A stretch of 64,000 bases of DNA from Paralvinella palmiformis. Lineage: Eukaryota; Annelida; Polychaeta; Terebellida; Alvinellidae. The notes beneath the pieces are model-generated. The model ran no database searches. It was not told where the DNA came from and worked only from the letters and a program-made list of their open reading frames with translations. Numbering within the stretch: the stretch's first letter is position 1; every line of letters starts with the position of its first letter. The position numbers and the translations under genes are program-made. The DNA is taken from NCBI GenBank assembly GCA_025642065.1, contig JAODUP010000427.1, forward strand, positions 22,501 through 86,500. Reading direction: 5' to 3'. Below, piece by piece: positions 10,133 to 22,600 of this stretch.

Positions 10133-10305
10133 GGGCGCCTCCGTGGTCTAGCGGTAGCGTGTTGGACCACAGATCACTACCTCCCGTGTTCGAATCTCGG
10201 CGTGGGCAAATCTGAAGGTTGTTTCATCTTTCACTTCGCTTCATTACCTTTGGAGGTTGCTCGGCCCATTTAGCCTACCATCTGCGCAAAAGTGGCCGTA
10301 AAATA
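10133..10305 (+). repeat. tRNA-derived SINE, family 1
   Basis: Head, A box and B box are the same as in the copy at 7014-7195, with few differences; the ATC tail is missing and the copy ends at GTAAAAT. Confidence 0.85.
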
Positions 10306-11677
10306 TTTCTCTGTGAAAGCAACCTTAAATAGGTGTACGTGTTTTTAGAAAAGATTTAAAATTTCCAAGAGCTAGGGTCGACATTTGATTTATAACCAGT
10401 TGTCAAAGTGTAAATAAACGATATCTAACCAGCTTAACGCCTATCTAAAAATGGTATCAGATATGTTGCCAAGTAAAAACAAAACGAGGATAAAATTCTC
10501 ATTCCTGTACTTCCCAGTGATCTGTTTTGCATTAGGCCAATAGGCGACAGCCAGGGGCTCCACCCCAAATTTCAACAAGACAAGAGCCGTGTGCGGCGAA
10601 ATTCCATAGACAAGCAGAACAAACACATCGACACGAATTGTCTAGATTCTGTTTGTTGTGGAGTTCTTTGTTTCTTTTAGAAATTTGGTATTTATGGGTG
10701 TTTCATATTTCAGCCGCAAGCTGTAATAGAATTATTGGTTGTCAAGCGCCTTAGAGTAACCTTCTTACAGTTACAGGTTATATTATATATACTATATAGG
10801 GCGCTATATAAAGTTTGTATATTATTATTATAAATTTATATCACAGACTTCAATAGAACAGATGAAGGCCTAGGTCAAAGGTTAGGGTTCGAGTTAGCTG
10901 GCGCGCTTCACTTGCACAAAAATATTGTCCCGTGAAAAATAAAATGTCTAGATCTAGCTTCATCAATATTATGAAAAAAATATTGTGCCACACAAATATG
11001 AATCGTCTTCTGTATCAAAACTACTTGTGGGTTGTAGGATGCTAACAATATTTTATAACAATATTTGTATGCTTTCATTATTAACAAAAGGATTCATCAT
11101 TTTGAGGCGATGCATTTGACCCTAGGTCAATCATTAATGCAGTGAGCCAATTACCGTGATAATAAACGCAATAAGGCATTATTTGAGGGGGGTGGAATAT
11201 TGTTGCCGATAAAAATATTCTTGTAATAATAACACGGGATGGTGACCCTGTCCTCTAATAACGGTGTTGTATGTTATATGTCCTCATTAACTATAAATAA
11301 AACTTGTACTCTTGGTTTGATGTTGGACTAAATTAATTATCCGCACGGAGGCTCTTTTTTATTGTCTGAGAATGGCATGTCTTGGCCAAATAATGTTTTA
11401 AAAACTACAAAATCTAATGGCTGAATTAAAACAAAAACTTTATCTCGAAAGAATATAAGGTTCCATGAATTAATCCATCAATATATTCTCCACTGATCAA
11501 TTAATACACATTTGGCAAATATAGGTGAGAATCAGGTTAAAATATTCACTGTAAACACAATACTTCAAATGCATTGGAAATGTTTGCACATAGAAGGATA
11601 TTTAATATACAGCACTTACAATTAATTAGTTCTAATTCAAATATAAATTAAATGAGCAGTTAGATCCACAATTAAAA

Positions 11678-11815
11678 GGCGCCTCCATGGTCTAACTGGT
11701 AGCACATTGGACCACAGATCACTACCACCGGAGTTTGAATTTCGGCATGGGCATATCTGAAGGGTGTTTCATCTTCGACTTCGTTGCATTACCGTTGGAG
11801 GTAGTCCAGCCCACT
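11678..11815 (+). repeat. tRNA-derived SINE, family 1, 3'-truncated
   Basis: Starts with the same GGCGCCTCC head, has a mutated B box (GTTTGAATTTC), and stops within the body near CCCACTTTCT. It is older than the copies at 59 kb. Confidence 0.75.
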
Positions 11816-12990
11816 TTCTGATTAAACCAAATTCTGATTCATATATAATCTTTCAGAATTTATTTCACTATAGATACAGCATATATATTACAAATGAACA
11901 TTGTTTGTATGTTCTTGTTAAAAATAACTTTATGTTTATGTATAGTATTTAAACAAATATGATTTACAATGTGGTTTAACTTTGTTTATACACTCATTAT
12001 TATCTTTTTAATGTGTGATTTATTTTAGTATAGTGTCACAACTAATTAAATAATTCTCAAATACTTCATAAACTTTTGAAAATTCTTATTAACTTTATAA
12101 TCATGATGAAGACCAGTGACAACACCGGTTTGCATATTCTGCCCATAAACAAAAATAAAATACAAATAAAATAAATCAGTTGTAATATTTTTATTCAATA
12201 TACTACACTATCCGCAATGTTCCATCCATTCAAATAAATTTTATTGTGAAAACCCATCCATAGCAAACTGAACAATGTTATATTTAGCACTTTAACCTAC
12301 AAAACATGCTTAACCAACAAGTAAAGGTTCGCACATTTCCAGTTTGGATATTATCTCAGTGTTTTTATTCTTTTCAGTTCTTTGTATAAACACCATAAAC
12401 GGACTGAAAAAGAAAACTATGTATTAGTTTATCTCACTGCTGTAAGCAAGTATTTTACTAACACACACACACACTAAAGTAATATGTTTTCCCTGAAAAC
12501 TCTCAAATAGAAAATATTATGTGATGATCTCTCTTACCTCTTGGATCAAACCTATACAGCTCTTGCTTATCTGAAAGTGCTCTTGATTTTCTTAAGGCAA
12601 ACTTGTGCCCTGAACCTGACAAACTCTGCATTAAAACCAACACCCACCTGGAGGAATACAGTATATATATATATTAGAGGCAGCAACTATATTGGTAAAT
12701 GATTGGATGTTTAGTCCTACCAGGTATGTTAAATTCTCTGACCATGCTATGATTCAAAATTGGTACAAATAAAATAGGGGATTTGGAACATTATGGTGGG
12801 ACACTGGCTTGTGATCACCTCCAATTTCTCCTGAATGGAGTATAATTTTAGTTTAGGCATCTTCTTGCTTCAGATTATCATTGTGTTGTGCACTGAGTAC
12901 GGCATTCGAGACTGGAATAATGATGGAAACATAGCAGTTTCTATAGGGAAATATTTTCTCTACATAATAATATAATAATGGCTGACATGG

Positions 12991-13258
12991 CAGTTATTTT
13001 ACGTGGCATAGCTACCCCAAATGAGGGAGACACATATGGTCTATAATGTACTGCTTCACCAAGGGGACTAATTGTAAATCAATTTAGAATTTACAATATA
13101 TGGCATATTCAGCAGAGAAAACCTTGCCACTTGCCTAGTTGGGTGAAAAACTCCTCCTACTATATTGCCACAGCCGGGATTCGAACCTCTGACTTCCTGC
13201 ACAGCATGACCATGAATAAGAAAGTCCTACACTCTTATCCACTAGGCCACAGAGGCAT
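12991..13258 (-). repeat. SINE-like repeat, family 3, copy 1
   Basis: About 270 bp that matches 18751-19013 over its whole length. On the - strand it starts with a tRNA-like head (GCCTCTGTGGCCTAGTGGAT, then AGGTTCGAATCCCGGC as B box), followed by a body ending in AAATAACTG. Confidence 0.75.
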
Positions 13259-13535
13259 GAATTGATATACAAGTAATCAAACATTATTATACAGGTGGAG
13301 TCATGTGAGAGGGATGGTGGTGATTGGGTTATCAGTGCCATACAAAGCAATCCACATGAAACTATGCTTGTTCTAATATGCAATTAAGCTCCAATAAAAT
13401 ATAGACTTCTCTAGATTATTGACCAGTGGAAATGTAATTTTAACTGATAAAAAGCCTATGATATGAAAGTATTTCTGTGGAAAATAACTGAATTTTTATT
13501 GCCTTCAGTCCATGTTCTAATTGCGATCCTAAAAA

Positions 13536-13621
13536 AGGTAATGAAGCGAAGTCAAAGATGAAACACCCTTCAGATATGCCTACGCCGAGCTTCGAACACG
13601 GGTGGGAGTGATCTGTGGTCG
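13536..13621 (-). repeat. tRNA-derived SINE, family 1, fragment
   Basis: Internal fragment in reverse orientation, from GACCACAGATCACTCCCACC through the B box to the CTTCATTACC region. Confidence 0.7.
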
Positions 13622-14059
13622 GTTCTATGCTCAGATTTATTGTTTAGAAAACATCATATATATGCTGTAACAGGAGTGACTTACAAAAGTGGAGCATATA
13701 CTACATTTAGCTTTTGAAATATTACTGAATTTAGGAATTAGCAATTGTTTGGGGGAAATTAACATTATTATTGTTGTTATTATTCTTTGACCAGTAAAGG
13801 GTTAAAAAGTAGATTTACCTGATTACAACAATATAATTTGTTAGTGAATTAAGAATTTTGTAACATAACTTGAAACATGTACATATGAATATGTTGTAAA
13901 GAGGCTCGTTGTCAATCATGAAGCATTAATTTCAAACGTTGAAATATTTTTCAAGTGATGCTTTTATTTACCTGAAGATAAAATGATATGGTTCACAGAT
14001 AAAGGTATAATACACTGTTGAATGAAATGATAAGCTGAACATCAACAATCACATTCCTT

Positions 14060-14410
14060 AATATTATTCAATTTGATGAATTGGAATTGATAAATTTTGT
14101 ATTGGAATTGAAGTTTCCTACAATAAATTAAATCCACAAATTACAATTTTATTTTTTTAATTCAGAAATATTTCTTCCATGACAATCCTACTTGGAATAT
14201 AAACTACTCAGGGTAAGTATCCCAAGTAGGTACTTGGAGTAAGTACCTACTCATGGTAAAAAGTAGTAGGTAAACAAAGTCAGTAAAAATGGAATTGGAA
14301 TTGAAAATTTTGAAATTGGAGTAGCCTTGGAATTGATAAGTTTGATATGGAATTGATCAAATAGAATTGAGTGGAATTGACAAAATGGAATTGACTCCAT
14401 GTATGCATCG
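14060..14410. repeat. Dispersed AT-rich GGAATTG repeat, copy 1
   Basis: Many GGAATTGA and AATTCC words around a core with AAGTAGGTACTTGGAGTAAG, and an end reading GAATTGACTCCATGTATG. Related copies with the same core and end are at 26700-26955 and 36995-37672. The last lies next to a hAT transposase remnant, so the family may derive from hAT element ends. Confidence 0.6.
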
Positions 14411-14876
14411 CACATGTTATTTTATTTTACACCTAATATTTTACTAAATAAACTAAACTTTAAATCAAACTAAATAATATAATATACTCATCAAAAATAA
14501 TTAATGGTTATAATTTTGAATTAAATGTAAGACTATGGATATACAAGTAATATCTTATAATATAAACCACCAGAAAAATATTTGTTTTCACTTGCCCAAC
14601 AACTTTTCACCTGATCCCAAATTATCAATTATTTTAAAATCTGCTATATTTCACCTGCCTACATATAAACATGTATTTGCAATAAACATCAACAAATAAA
14701 GAAGTGTTTGATAAGAAATGGTTATTCATTGAAGTCCATTGTGCATTACGCATAGCCATTTTCACTCTCACTATATAAATAAAATTTCAAATTACCAAGA
14801 ACGTGTAGCCAGTAAACTGCAATGAATACAGCTTTTAATCAGCGACATCATTTAAATAGGTGGTGTGTTGTCTTAA

Positions 14877-15240
14877 GCCGAGATTCCGTATATGCATTAT
14901 GCGAATCCGAATGGAAGACATGTAATTGTAAATGTATGAGTGTGATTCCATACGTGCGACTGCGTATGTGATTTCTGAATGCGACAAAATGGGTCTCTCC
15001 ATGTAGCGACTGTGAATCGGATGGTTGAATCCAGAAGTTTACGACTCTGATTCAAGTGTCCAGGCAGGCTTTCCCCGGGAAAAATCCGTCAGAAGGTGAG
15101 AGGGGTGTCCAAAACACATGGATACTGCAATGTCACAAATGCTACTGCAATGCCGCTTTACGCGTAAGATTCCATATGCAGTATGCGAATCCAACAAAAA
15201 ACAGACGGTTGAATCCAGAATTTTAAACATAGTTTCACGA
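14877..15240. repeat. Degenerate internal direct repeat
   Basis: The phrase GATTCC(A/G)TAT(A/G)TGCA followed by TATGCGAATCC occurs near 14883 and again near 15168, and GGTTGAATCCAGAA near 15020 and 15206. It looks like a decayed transposon or tandem duplication. No coding potential is seen. Confidence 0.5.
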
Positions 15241-15920
15241 ATTTTTGTCTCAAAAAGCCACTCATGGTGTCTAATATTTACTACAAAACCTTTTTCTTAA
15301 TCTGCATGCAAAAATATTAAAAGTAGCACTAATGCTATGCATTTTTCTATATAATCGTGCACGTTACAAGAAGAATGCAATGAAATTCACTCTACTATAT
15401 ATAATACTTACTTAGCTTTTGGCTTTGCCATTATGCTAGCTACCACTGTTAAGTTGATTTAGTTAACCATTAATTCACTTCGGATGCTACCAGGTTGTCT
15501 GCTGAAGTGTATATTCACCCTGAATAAAAGAAATAATAAACAATTAAGCCCATTTATATCAGTTGAAAATTGGCAATCTTTATCACTGCAAATATTTCAC
15601 TAGCTACAAAGATTAAATATAAAGATGCAGAAAAAATTGGTAAAATCCTCTTTTGAAACAAATTGTTGTAAATAATATGCAGTGCTATTTTAGTTTATAG
15701 TTTTCTGTATATTTTATATTCAATACATTAAGTTACAGTTCTTTGAGATAATTTCAGATAGCTCAAAAAATATATATATATGAGCTTTAAAGCAGGTTTA
15801 ATTCCTAGGTTATTCTCATTTATTGATATCACAAGCTACAATGCAAGATTAAGTGTTAATATTCTATAGATTGGTAAATAATATGTGCTATCCTTGTAAG
15901 ATTTAGCATGTAGTCTACAT

Positions 15921-17100
15921 GGTTGCGAGTCGTTTCGTCGCCACTACCAGTTCTTCCCCAAAAAGGTCATTTCGTCACCAACTAAAAGTCATAGCAGCAA
16001 TTACTACTTATTAGATACGTAATAGACATGTAACTATCAGAAATAAGACAAGAACGCACAACTGAATAAAAGGTTTAATAAATGCATAGACTATAGTCAT
16101 ATAAGAAATTTTTTTATTCATTCACAGATACAGATTCATACGTGTTTTAACAACTCCTTAGCCGAGATATGCCCTGCTATCAACTTGGACCATGATTTAG
16201 TCATAATTTCCGGTGATTTGTTGAATTTTGGGCGACAATATCGCAACACCACACCATTGGAAATGACTGGTACTTGCGTACTGATGTAGGTGGCTTCTGT
16301 GTGTATATATATATATATATATATATAGCACATGGATTAATTTATACAAATTTAGAAAATGTTGGCTCTTGGCACCACTGTTCAGCTTCTTGTGCCATTC
16401 TTTGACATTGTAGTTTATGTAATTTGTAGTTCACCACTCAAAAGTGGACCATGAAGTGATTGGAAAAATTCCTTTGATTATCTGCTGTCATTTGAACTGC
16501 TGACAGAGTGGCTCTGGTGGATCGGTAGCCTCAATTGTTCCAAATAGGGATGGAATGAAGGCTGCTGGGAGAAATGGTAGGGCCATCAGTCTATGGCAGA
16601 AGTCATAGATGCTGGTTTATCAGTTGTATGCTATCTGCATGCCAAGTTTTTTTTATCTTGTGCCACACAGCTTGCGTAAAATTTAAAACACAAACCCTCA
16701 GTTGCATGTCTGGTAATACCTGGCGTAGTGCCTGCCAGGTTGCGACATCAAAATCTGCTGTGATACAACCAGTACAGTCGACAGTTGGTCCAGCACTGCT
16801 ATCTGCACTGAGAAACCCATCTGGGATCGCAGTTAGGTTCGTTCAGTTCAAAATCTAGTGATGAGGGATGCTTTGGCCTACTAGATTTCCTTTGTCTGTT
16901 TGCTGCTCAAGTTAGAGCTGCCTCTGGATGCAGATTCTCATGTAGTTCTCGAATAATTACTGATGGACACAAAAACAACTACAAGAGCTTTCAGTCGGGG
17001 ACAAAATGACTTAGTTCTAGTTGGCGACGAAATGACTTCTCAGGAGTGACGAAACGAACTTTTCTTTTGGCAACGAACTGGTAGTGACGACGCAATTACC
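15921..17100 (-). mobile_element. Mutator-like element (MULE), decayed
   Basis: The ends are long imperfect inverted repeats: the left one (about 15921-15990) contains CGTCGCCACTACCAGTTC and GTCATTTCGTCACCAACTA, and the right one (about 17000-17100) contains their complements. On the - strand between about 16850 and 16380 there is transposase-like sequence with ADFDVATWQALRQVLPDMQ followed by TQAVWHKI, which matches the MULE transposase signature (aspartate, then cysteine-containing strand, then QAVWRKI). In-frame stops and shifts show it is dead. A TA array at 16303-16326 lies inside. Confidence 0.8.
16380..16850 (-). pseudogene. MULE transposase remnant
   Basis: About 45 continuous residues are readable from the first catalytic-core region (ADFDVATWQ) to a stop after LINQHL. 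Beyond that the similarity continues only in pieces. Only a small part of the usual transposase length is present. Confidence 0.75.
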
Positions 17101-17959
17101 TGTTACCATCAATTGGTCCAATATTAATTATTATCAGTGTATGTTAATGTGATTCACTCTTAATAAAAGAAACCCTATCTTCTATGACTATGTGTAACGT
17201 TATACCATAGATTTTTAACGATTTCCTTGCAACATGTAGTAAATAATTCCCCTGTAATTTCCAATGCCAATAGGACATGGGAGAAAGCACAGCCGGTCAC
17301 GCCGTTCACGATAGTGACGGTTAAGCCCACTAAGTGACTAACTGTTTATTTGTAAATTGTTGTTTTACAGTTTGCGCTTTCTTTAAACACAAAATACAAT
17401 ATATATATTTGCTTACAGTAAATTTATCACTTATATTATTAGTTTATGCCTCTGGTCAGAATACAATTATTTTACATGTCGTGATGTTTTTAACCCAATC
17501 GTATACAAACACAAGATTCACATTTTATCGCCCGGTCATCTACACAAATTTCAATGTGTCTTGAAAAAATGCTAATAGAAAATAACAAACCGCACGTAGA
17601 AATAGAACGTACGCTTTATTATTAAATGCTAAAATTATATCATTCACACCTAGAGCAATTAATAGTATTTAATAAGAACTAGAAAAGCAACAACCTTTCT
17701 CTCAAGAAATGTGGCAACACTAATTTCTAAACTAAAATATTTTAACATTGGAAACAAAATTATTTTGAAACGTGATTATAACCATGTTAATCCCGGTTCT
17801 CATAGCCAAAATCGCAATAAGTTAATCTAGTACCAACAATATTACAATAGTTATATCTGAATAGATGATATTTCAATTTTAAATACGTTTTTAATATCAA
17901 GGCCCATATTAAGTAATTCGTACCCTAGATTCTTCGTATCCAAGACTTTCCATACCCCT

Positions 17960-18680
17960 TGATATGCCCAAAGACTATTTATATTTAAGCTCTCTGATAT
18001 GCCTATATCGTAAATGGAGCAACTATAGTGCTAACCACTTGAGACAATCACTTGTAACTGTAGTTCATGCCTTTGTTACATCTCATATAGACTATTGTAA
18101 CTCCCTGTTATATGGCATATCTGATTATAACATTAATCGCCTTCAGCGAATTTAGAATAGTGCCGCTCGCATTGTAACAAATACTAAAAAATATGATCAT
18201 ATTACCCGAATTCTTCAAAAAACTACATTGGCTACCTGTTAGATAGCGTATCCATTTCAAGATTCTGTTAATAACTTATAAATATATTAATTATATGGCC
18301 CCAGAATACCTGTGTGAACTGGTTTCCATTAGAAAGTCATCCCGAAAACTCGGGTCATCCAGTCAGATACTATTGCAGGTGCCAGTGTCTCGGCTCAAAT
18401 CATATGGTGATTGTGCGTTTAGTGTTGCAGCCCCACTTTGTGGAATAGGTTGCCGGCAAATATTAGAAATGCGTCGTCTCTTGGAAATTTTAAGTCTCTT
18501 CTAAAAACACACCTATTTAAGGTCGCTTTCACAGATAAATAATTATTATCTTTTAAATCATTACAGGGTTTTTACAGACATTATTTGGGGTATTATTATA
18601 TTACATATTATTTGTACAGCGCCTTTGAATGGCTCCTGCTAGTAAGGGCGCTTTATTAAATATACACTATTATTATTATT
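17960..18680 (+). mobile_element. Non-LTR retrotransposon 3' fragment, copy 1 (broken)
   Basis: Encodes the end of a CR1/jockey-like reverse transcriptase: [40 protein letters not shown]. It is broken by a TAG after RLQRI (18153-18155), an extra base near 18220 and a lost base near 18430. The 3' end (TTTGAATGGCTCCTGCTAGT, then GGGCGC and an ATT repeat tail) is shared with copies at 26.1 and 52.8 kb. The 5' end is truncated, as usual for this class. Confidence 0.88.
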
Positions 18681-18750
18681 AGTAGTAGTATATTACAACT
18701 AAGAATAATTAATATATTAATACGACAAAGGTAATACTAACAAAAATAAC

Positions 18751-19013
18751 AGTTATTTTACGTGGCTGGCAATCTCAAATGAGGGAGACGCATATGATCT
18801 GTAATTTATAGCTTCACCATAGGGATTAATTCCACATAAATTTAGAATTTACAACAGATGGCATAATAGTGTGGAGAAAATCTTGCCACTTGGCTGGTTG
18901 AATGAAAAACTCCTCATACTATAGTGCCAAGGCTGGGATTCGAACCTCCTGCACAACATGACCAGAACCATGGGTAAATATTCGCGCACTCTACCCATGG
19001 AGCCACAGAGGCG
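18751..19013 (-). repeat. SINE-like repeat, family 3, copy 2
   Basis: Second copy of the 270-bp family seen at 12991-13258, same orientation, with a degraded tRNA-like head on the right side. It ends about 480 bp before the TMED10 start codon, so it lies in that gene's promoter region. Confidence 0.75.
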
Positions 19014-19494
19014 GTAACCTATGGATCATTAGGCCCCTGTAATGATAATGAGAGTTTTAGAATAATAAAATCCCAATGAAAGAATGGTAATAAAGTAGGC
19101 GGCGTCTCAAGCAGGGGAAACAGTTTGTCCAGTAAGCTATGATGTTTTGTAGGATGCGAGTTAACTGAGGTACGAGTTGCGTTACGTTCATTACAGTAAT
19201 TCACAAAACTAGAGCAACGAACTATTATTTGAAATTTGGTATAATTTTAAATATTTATAAATTTATTCTGATGCACACATATTCAGAATAAAGTATGCAT
19301 ATTTTAGAAATCTATAGTTGTTGATATATCATTAAAATAAGTAAAAGATGAATGTTGGTGATTTAAATGCTAGCTCCTCTATTATGACGACTACGGTAGA
19401 ATGCTGTGCTGCCACGTTTGCGACGAGATTTCGACAGGAAATTTATAAAGAAACCAATATACACGTGTACATGTTTTGTTAGTTGTCATTAAAT

Positions 19495-19674
19495 ATGGAA
19501 TTAATTCCGTGCTTGTTTATATTGAACATATGCCTGCTTAGTACAATAGACGCTTTGATGTTCCATCTGCAACCAAATCATAGGAAATGTTTAAAAGAAG
19601 AAATACACAAAGATATTTTGGTTACCGGGGAATACGATATATCGGACGCTATTGGTCAAAAGGCGTCCCTCAAG
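19495..19674 (+). CDS. TMED10: TMED10 exon 1
   Basis: Encodes residues 1-60: signal peptide, then the start of the GOLD domain with [16 protein letters not shown]. Donor AAG|GTAGAC, phase 0. No clear TATA box is seen upstream. Confidence 0.95.
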
Positions 19675-22600
19675 GTAGACTCAACGACCAAGTTTGCTAA
19701 CTATGTGACATCGATATCATTAACAGAATTTGACAGCTTATGATATTATATTAACATCATAAGCTATCAAATTCTTAACAGTTAATATATAATATATTGT
19801 CAGTGTATGTGGGCTTTTAAAGTTGTGTAAATATTAAATCCTATAACCTATTAAATAGATTATCAATAATTGACAATAATAATTGTCACAATATGTTAAT
19901 GTTTGAACTGTTGCCTTACCTTGAGTTCGCAATTCAGTAGTTCTAGTTGAAATACATACAAATTAGCTAAGCCCACACGTGGATAATTACCACAATTTAA
20001 GCTGTTTGAATAAAGCACTGCCGCAGTGACTGCTCTGCAAACCTCCTGTGAGTTGGGTGTGGGTTATAAATCTAGAATCCAGCTCATACCTGTGATTTTC
20101 ATATTTGTTTCCTTAGGCAGACCCCCTCTGTAGTAGCGCATGTAGTAGACAGTCCCAATTAGACAAACATTAGATTAAGGAGCATTACAATCTGCCATGA
20201 TCCCTTAAATAAGAAATATTTTGCATAGAAAACAAGACTTGACTGAAGTTTTTAACAGTCTGTGCCATCACTACTCTGTATATCTGGTATCAATACGTAA
20301 ATATATTTTGTGAGCCAAACAGCACAAACTGGAACTGTGTATTGAAATTTAATACATTATTTATATGTATATGATAATGCAAAGAGCATCTAAACAAAAT
20401 GAGTTTGATGTGAGTAAAACTGATTTTGTGAAAAAATCAGGAATTCATAAATTTTGAAATTTCCTCTGAAAGTGATTCTTTAGCATTTTTTTTTATTATC
20501 AATTATCACCTTTGTTATCATCTAATTAACTCTGTTTCATGTATTTTAAATATATTTTTGTAGAGCTGTCCTAAGTGTTCTGTTCAATTTCATTAAAACA
20601 AAGCCGAAAATGCCAGTAATTGTGCATGTTCTTTTTCATTAATTTTGGGACTATCCCTAACAAATTAGATATCACTGTATAGACCAATATGTCATCTATC
20701 CAAATATGGTCATATTTATGCTAATGTATGCGTTCTCTGGCCTCCAGAACACATTCATGCTAGCTGTGTAAACATATTGGGCTCAAGTGGTTGCAACAGC
20801 CCTGGAAGCCATTCTCACTCTTGACGTAGTTACAGAGCTGCAAACCATTACGATTTAGGAGGAATCATTACTATTTTCTGTTCTTCATTACGCCTGTACT
20901 CTGAAAACTACGATAAATCTTCCTTTTCCCATAATAGTTCCATATGGTGTTGTTCTGTCACTGTTTAGATGCACACTGTATTACACTGCTTGCATGTGAG
21001 TATCCTCAGTCTGTCGGCTGTTCAGCTCAGCTTCTATGGTGCTCATTAAACAGCAGTTGCTCTAGACCAGCTTAAAAGCCTTTGCTGTGCCAGCAAATCA
21101 GAATGGGTTATTTTTTTCCAGGAGGGCCCTGAATTTTGTGTGGGTAATGTTTCTAACCTATGCTGGCGATCCTCTTTCGTACAAAGTTTCCTGATACAGA
21201 GATAGTGGAAAAAATTGGCAGTCCAAGGTTGGAAAAATATGATGGAGGAGAATGATTTTTTGCTGTTTTGGTGCTCTTTGCTGTAAAAAAAGTTTCAGAG
21301 TTTAAAACACACGCGCCAGTACCTCACCAACAGTCGCAAAAAAACACTGCTCTGAATTGTAGGCTTGATTTTGGACTGATTTTCAGCAGAAAATGGGTCA
21401 TGATAAATGACAAATATTTATCATCCAGTAGTTTCCTGATCTGAAATAAGGCCAAGATATACTGCTGTAACCATTTCAGATGTCAAATTTATCAATATTT
21501 ACTGAATATAAGAACCATGCTTGAAGGATGGGAGATATGCTGGTGAGCTTGGCTAGTAAACATCCATTTTGCATTATGATGGTCATGTGACTCAAATACT
21601 CTCTCCTGATTGACCAGTTGTCTTTGTTTACAGTAAATAAAAGCACATGATCTTGTTTATATGGAGGATTTCTCTGTCCCTTTCAGTTTATTTGTTTGAG
21701 CACTGTTTTTTTTGCATTTTATGTTAACATTATGATGATAATAAATAATACAGCAATCCTATGAAGATTTTAGTATAGTGTAAAATATGTAGGGTAATCA
21801 TGTACTGAAAGTGTAGACTTGTGTATGATGACATAATTGTTATTAAACATGGGGAAAATTGATTAAATGAAAAAGCAGTTAAATCTTTCACAAAAGAATA
21901 CCTTTGATGTTAATTGTTTTGGTATCGATAAATTACATGGTTTTATGATGCATCGTGTCATATTAGCTGTAGGTCGCCTTTTGAGGGAAAATTATTATTC
22001 TTTCCAATTATCAAATGTTGGCAGCTATGTAGTTAGTGTGCATGATGGTCCATAGAGATGGTGTCGGATTGCATAAAATATTGGGGTCAGTCCATTTATA
22101 ACAGCTAATTTACTGAGCAATGTGTATTCGACCATCATTCTTGTCAAGACCTTGCAACACAATATGTTTTGCTATTCATGTTTTGTCACTGATTGAGTGC
22201 GAGTATTCCTTCCAAAATAAGTCAAAATTGTGACTAGTTCCAGACCCATTAACACATTATTGAACAGCGTATGTGTATTTGTTTTCTGTCTGCTGTAATT
22301 ACACATTCACCTGCTGGTCCATCCATATGCCTATAATGTCTGTTTAAATGAAAAATTAATACATATATAATGTTTTAAATCCTGTGACTGATTTTAAGTT
22401 AACAGTAAAACTTTGAGATTTCTTTTTAAGATAATAAATCCTGCAGAGAAGGTACCACAAAAAGATTTCACAAAATATAACTATTTCTTCCTGGTGATCA
22501 AGTCCACCCGGGATTCTTCTTGATACCTTCATACATTTTATGTTTGAGTTAGATACATACAAATTTTAGTTTTTTTTCAGCCTCCATTGCTGTAAACAGT

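Larger units (their letters stand above)
9207..19494. other. AT-rich spacer between macrodomain gene and TMED10
   Basis: No gene is supported. Small open frames are short and lack splice or homology support. The stretch holds a GAT array (9440-9471), a CA/TA array (9617-9666), SINE copies, a LINE-like 3' end near 10735-10840 (a short tail ending in ATT repeats), dispersed AT-rich repeats, a MULE remnant and a LINE fragment, each listed separately. Confidence 0.7.

Noticed and set aside
16574..16858. + strand frame of 94 codons as a gene
   Set aside because: It is the reverse side of the MULE transposase remnant, which has clear family motifs on the - strand.
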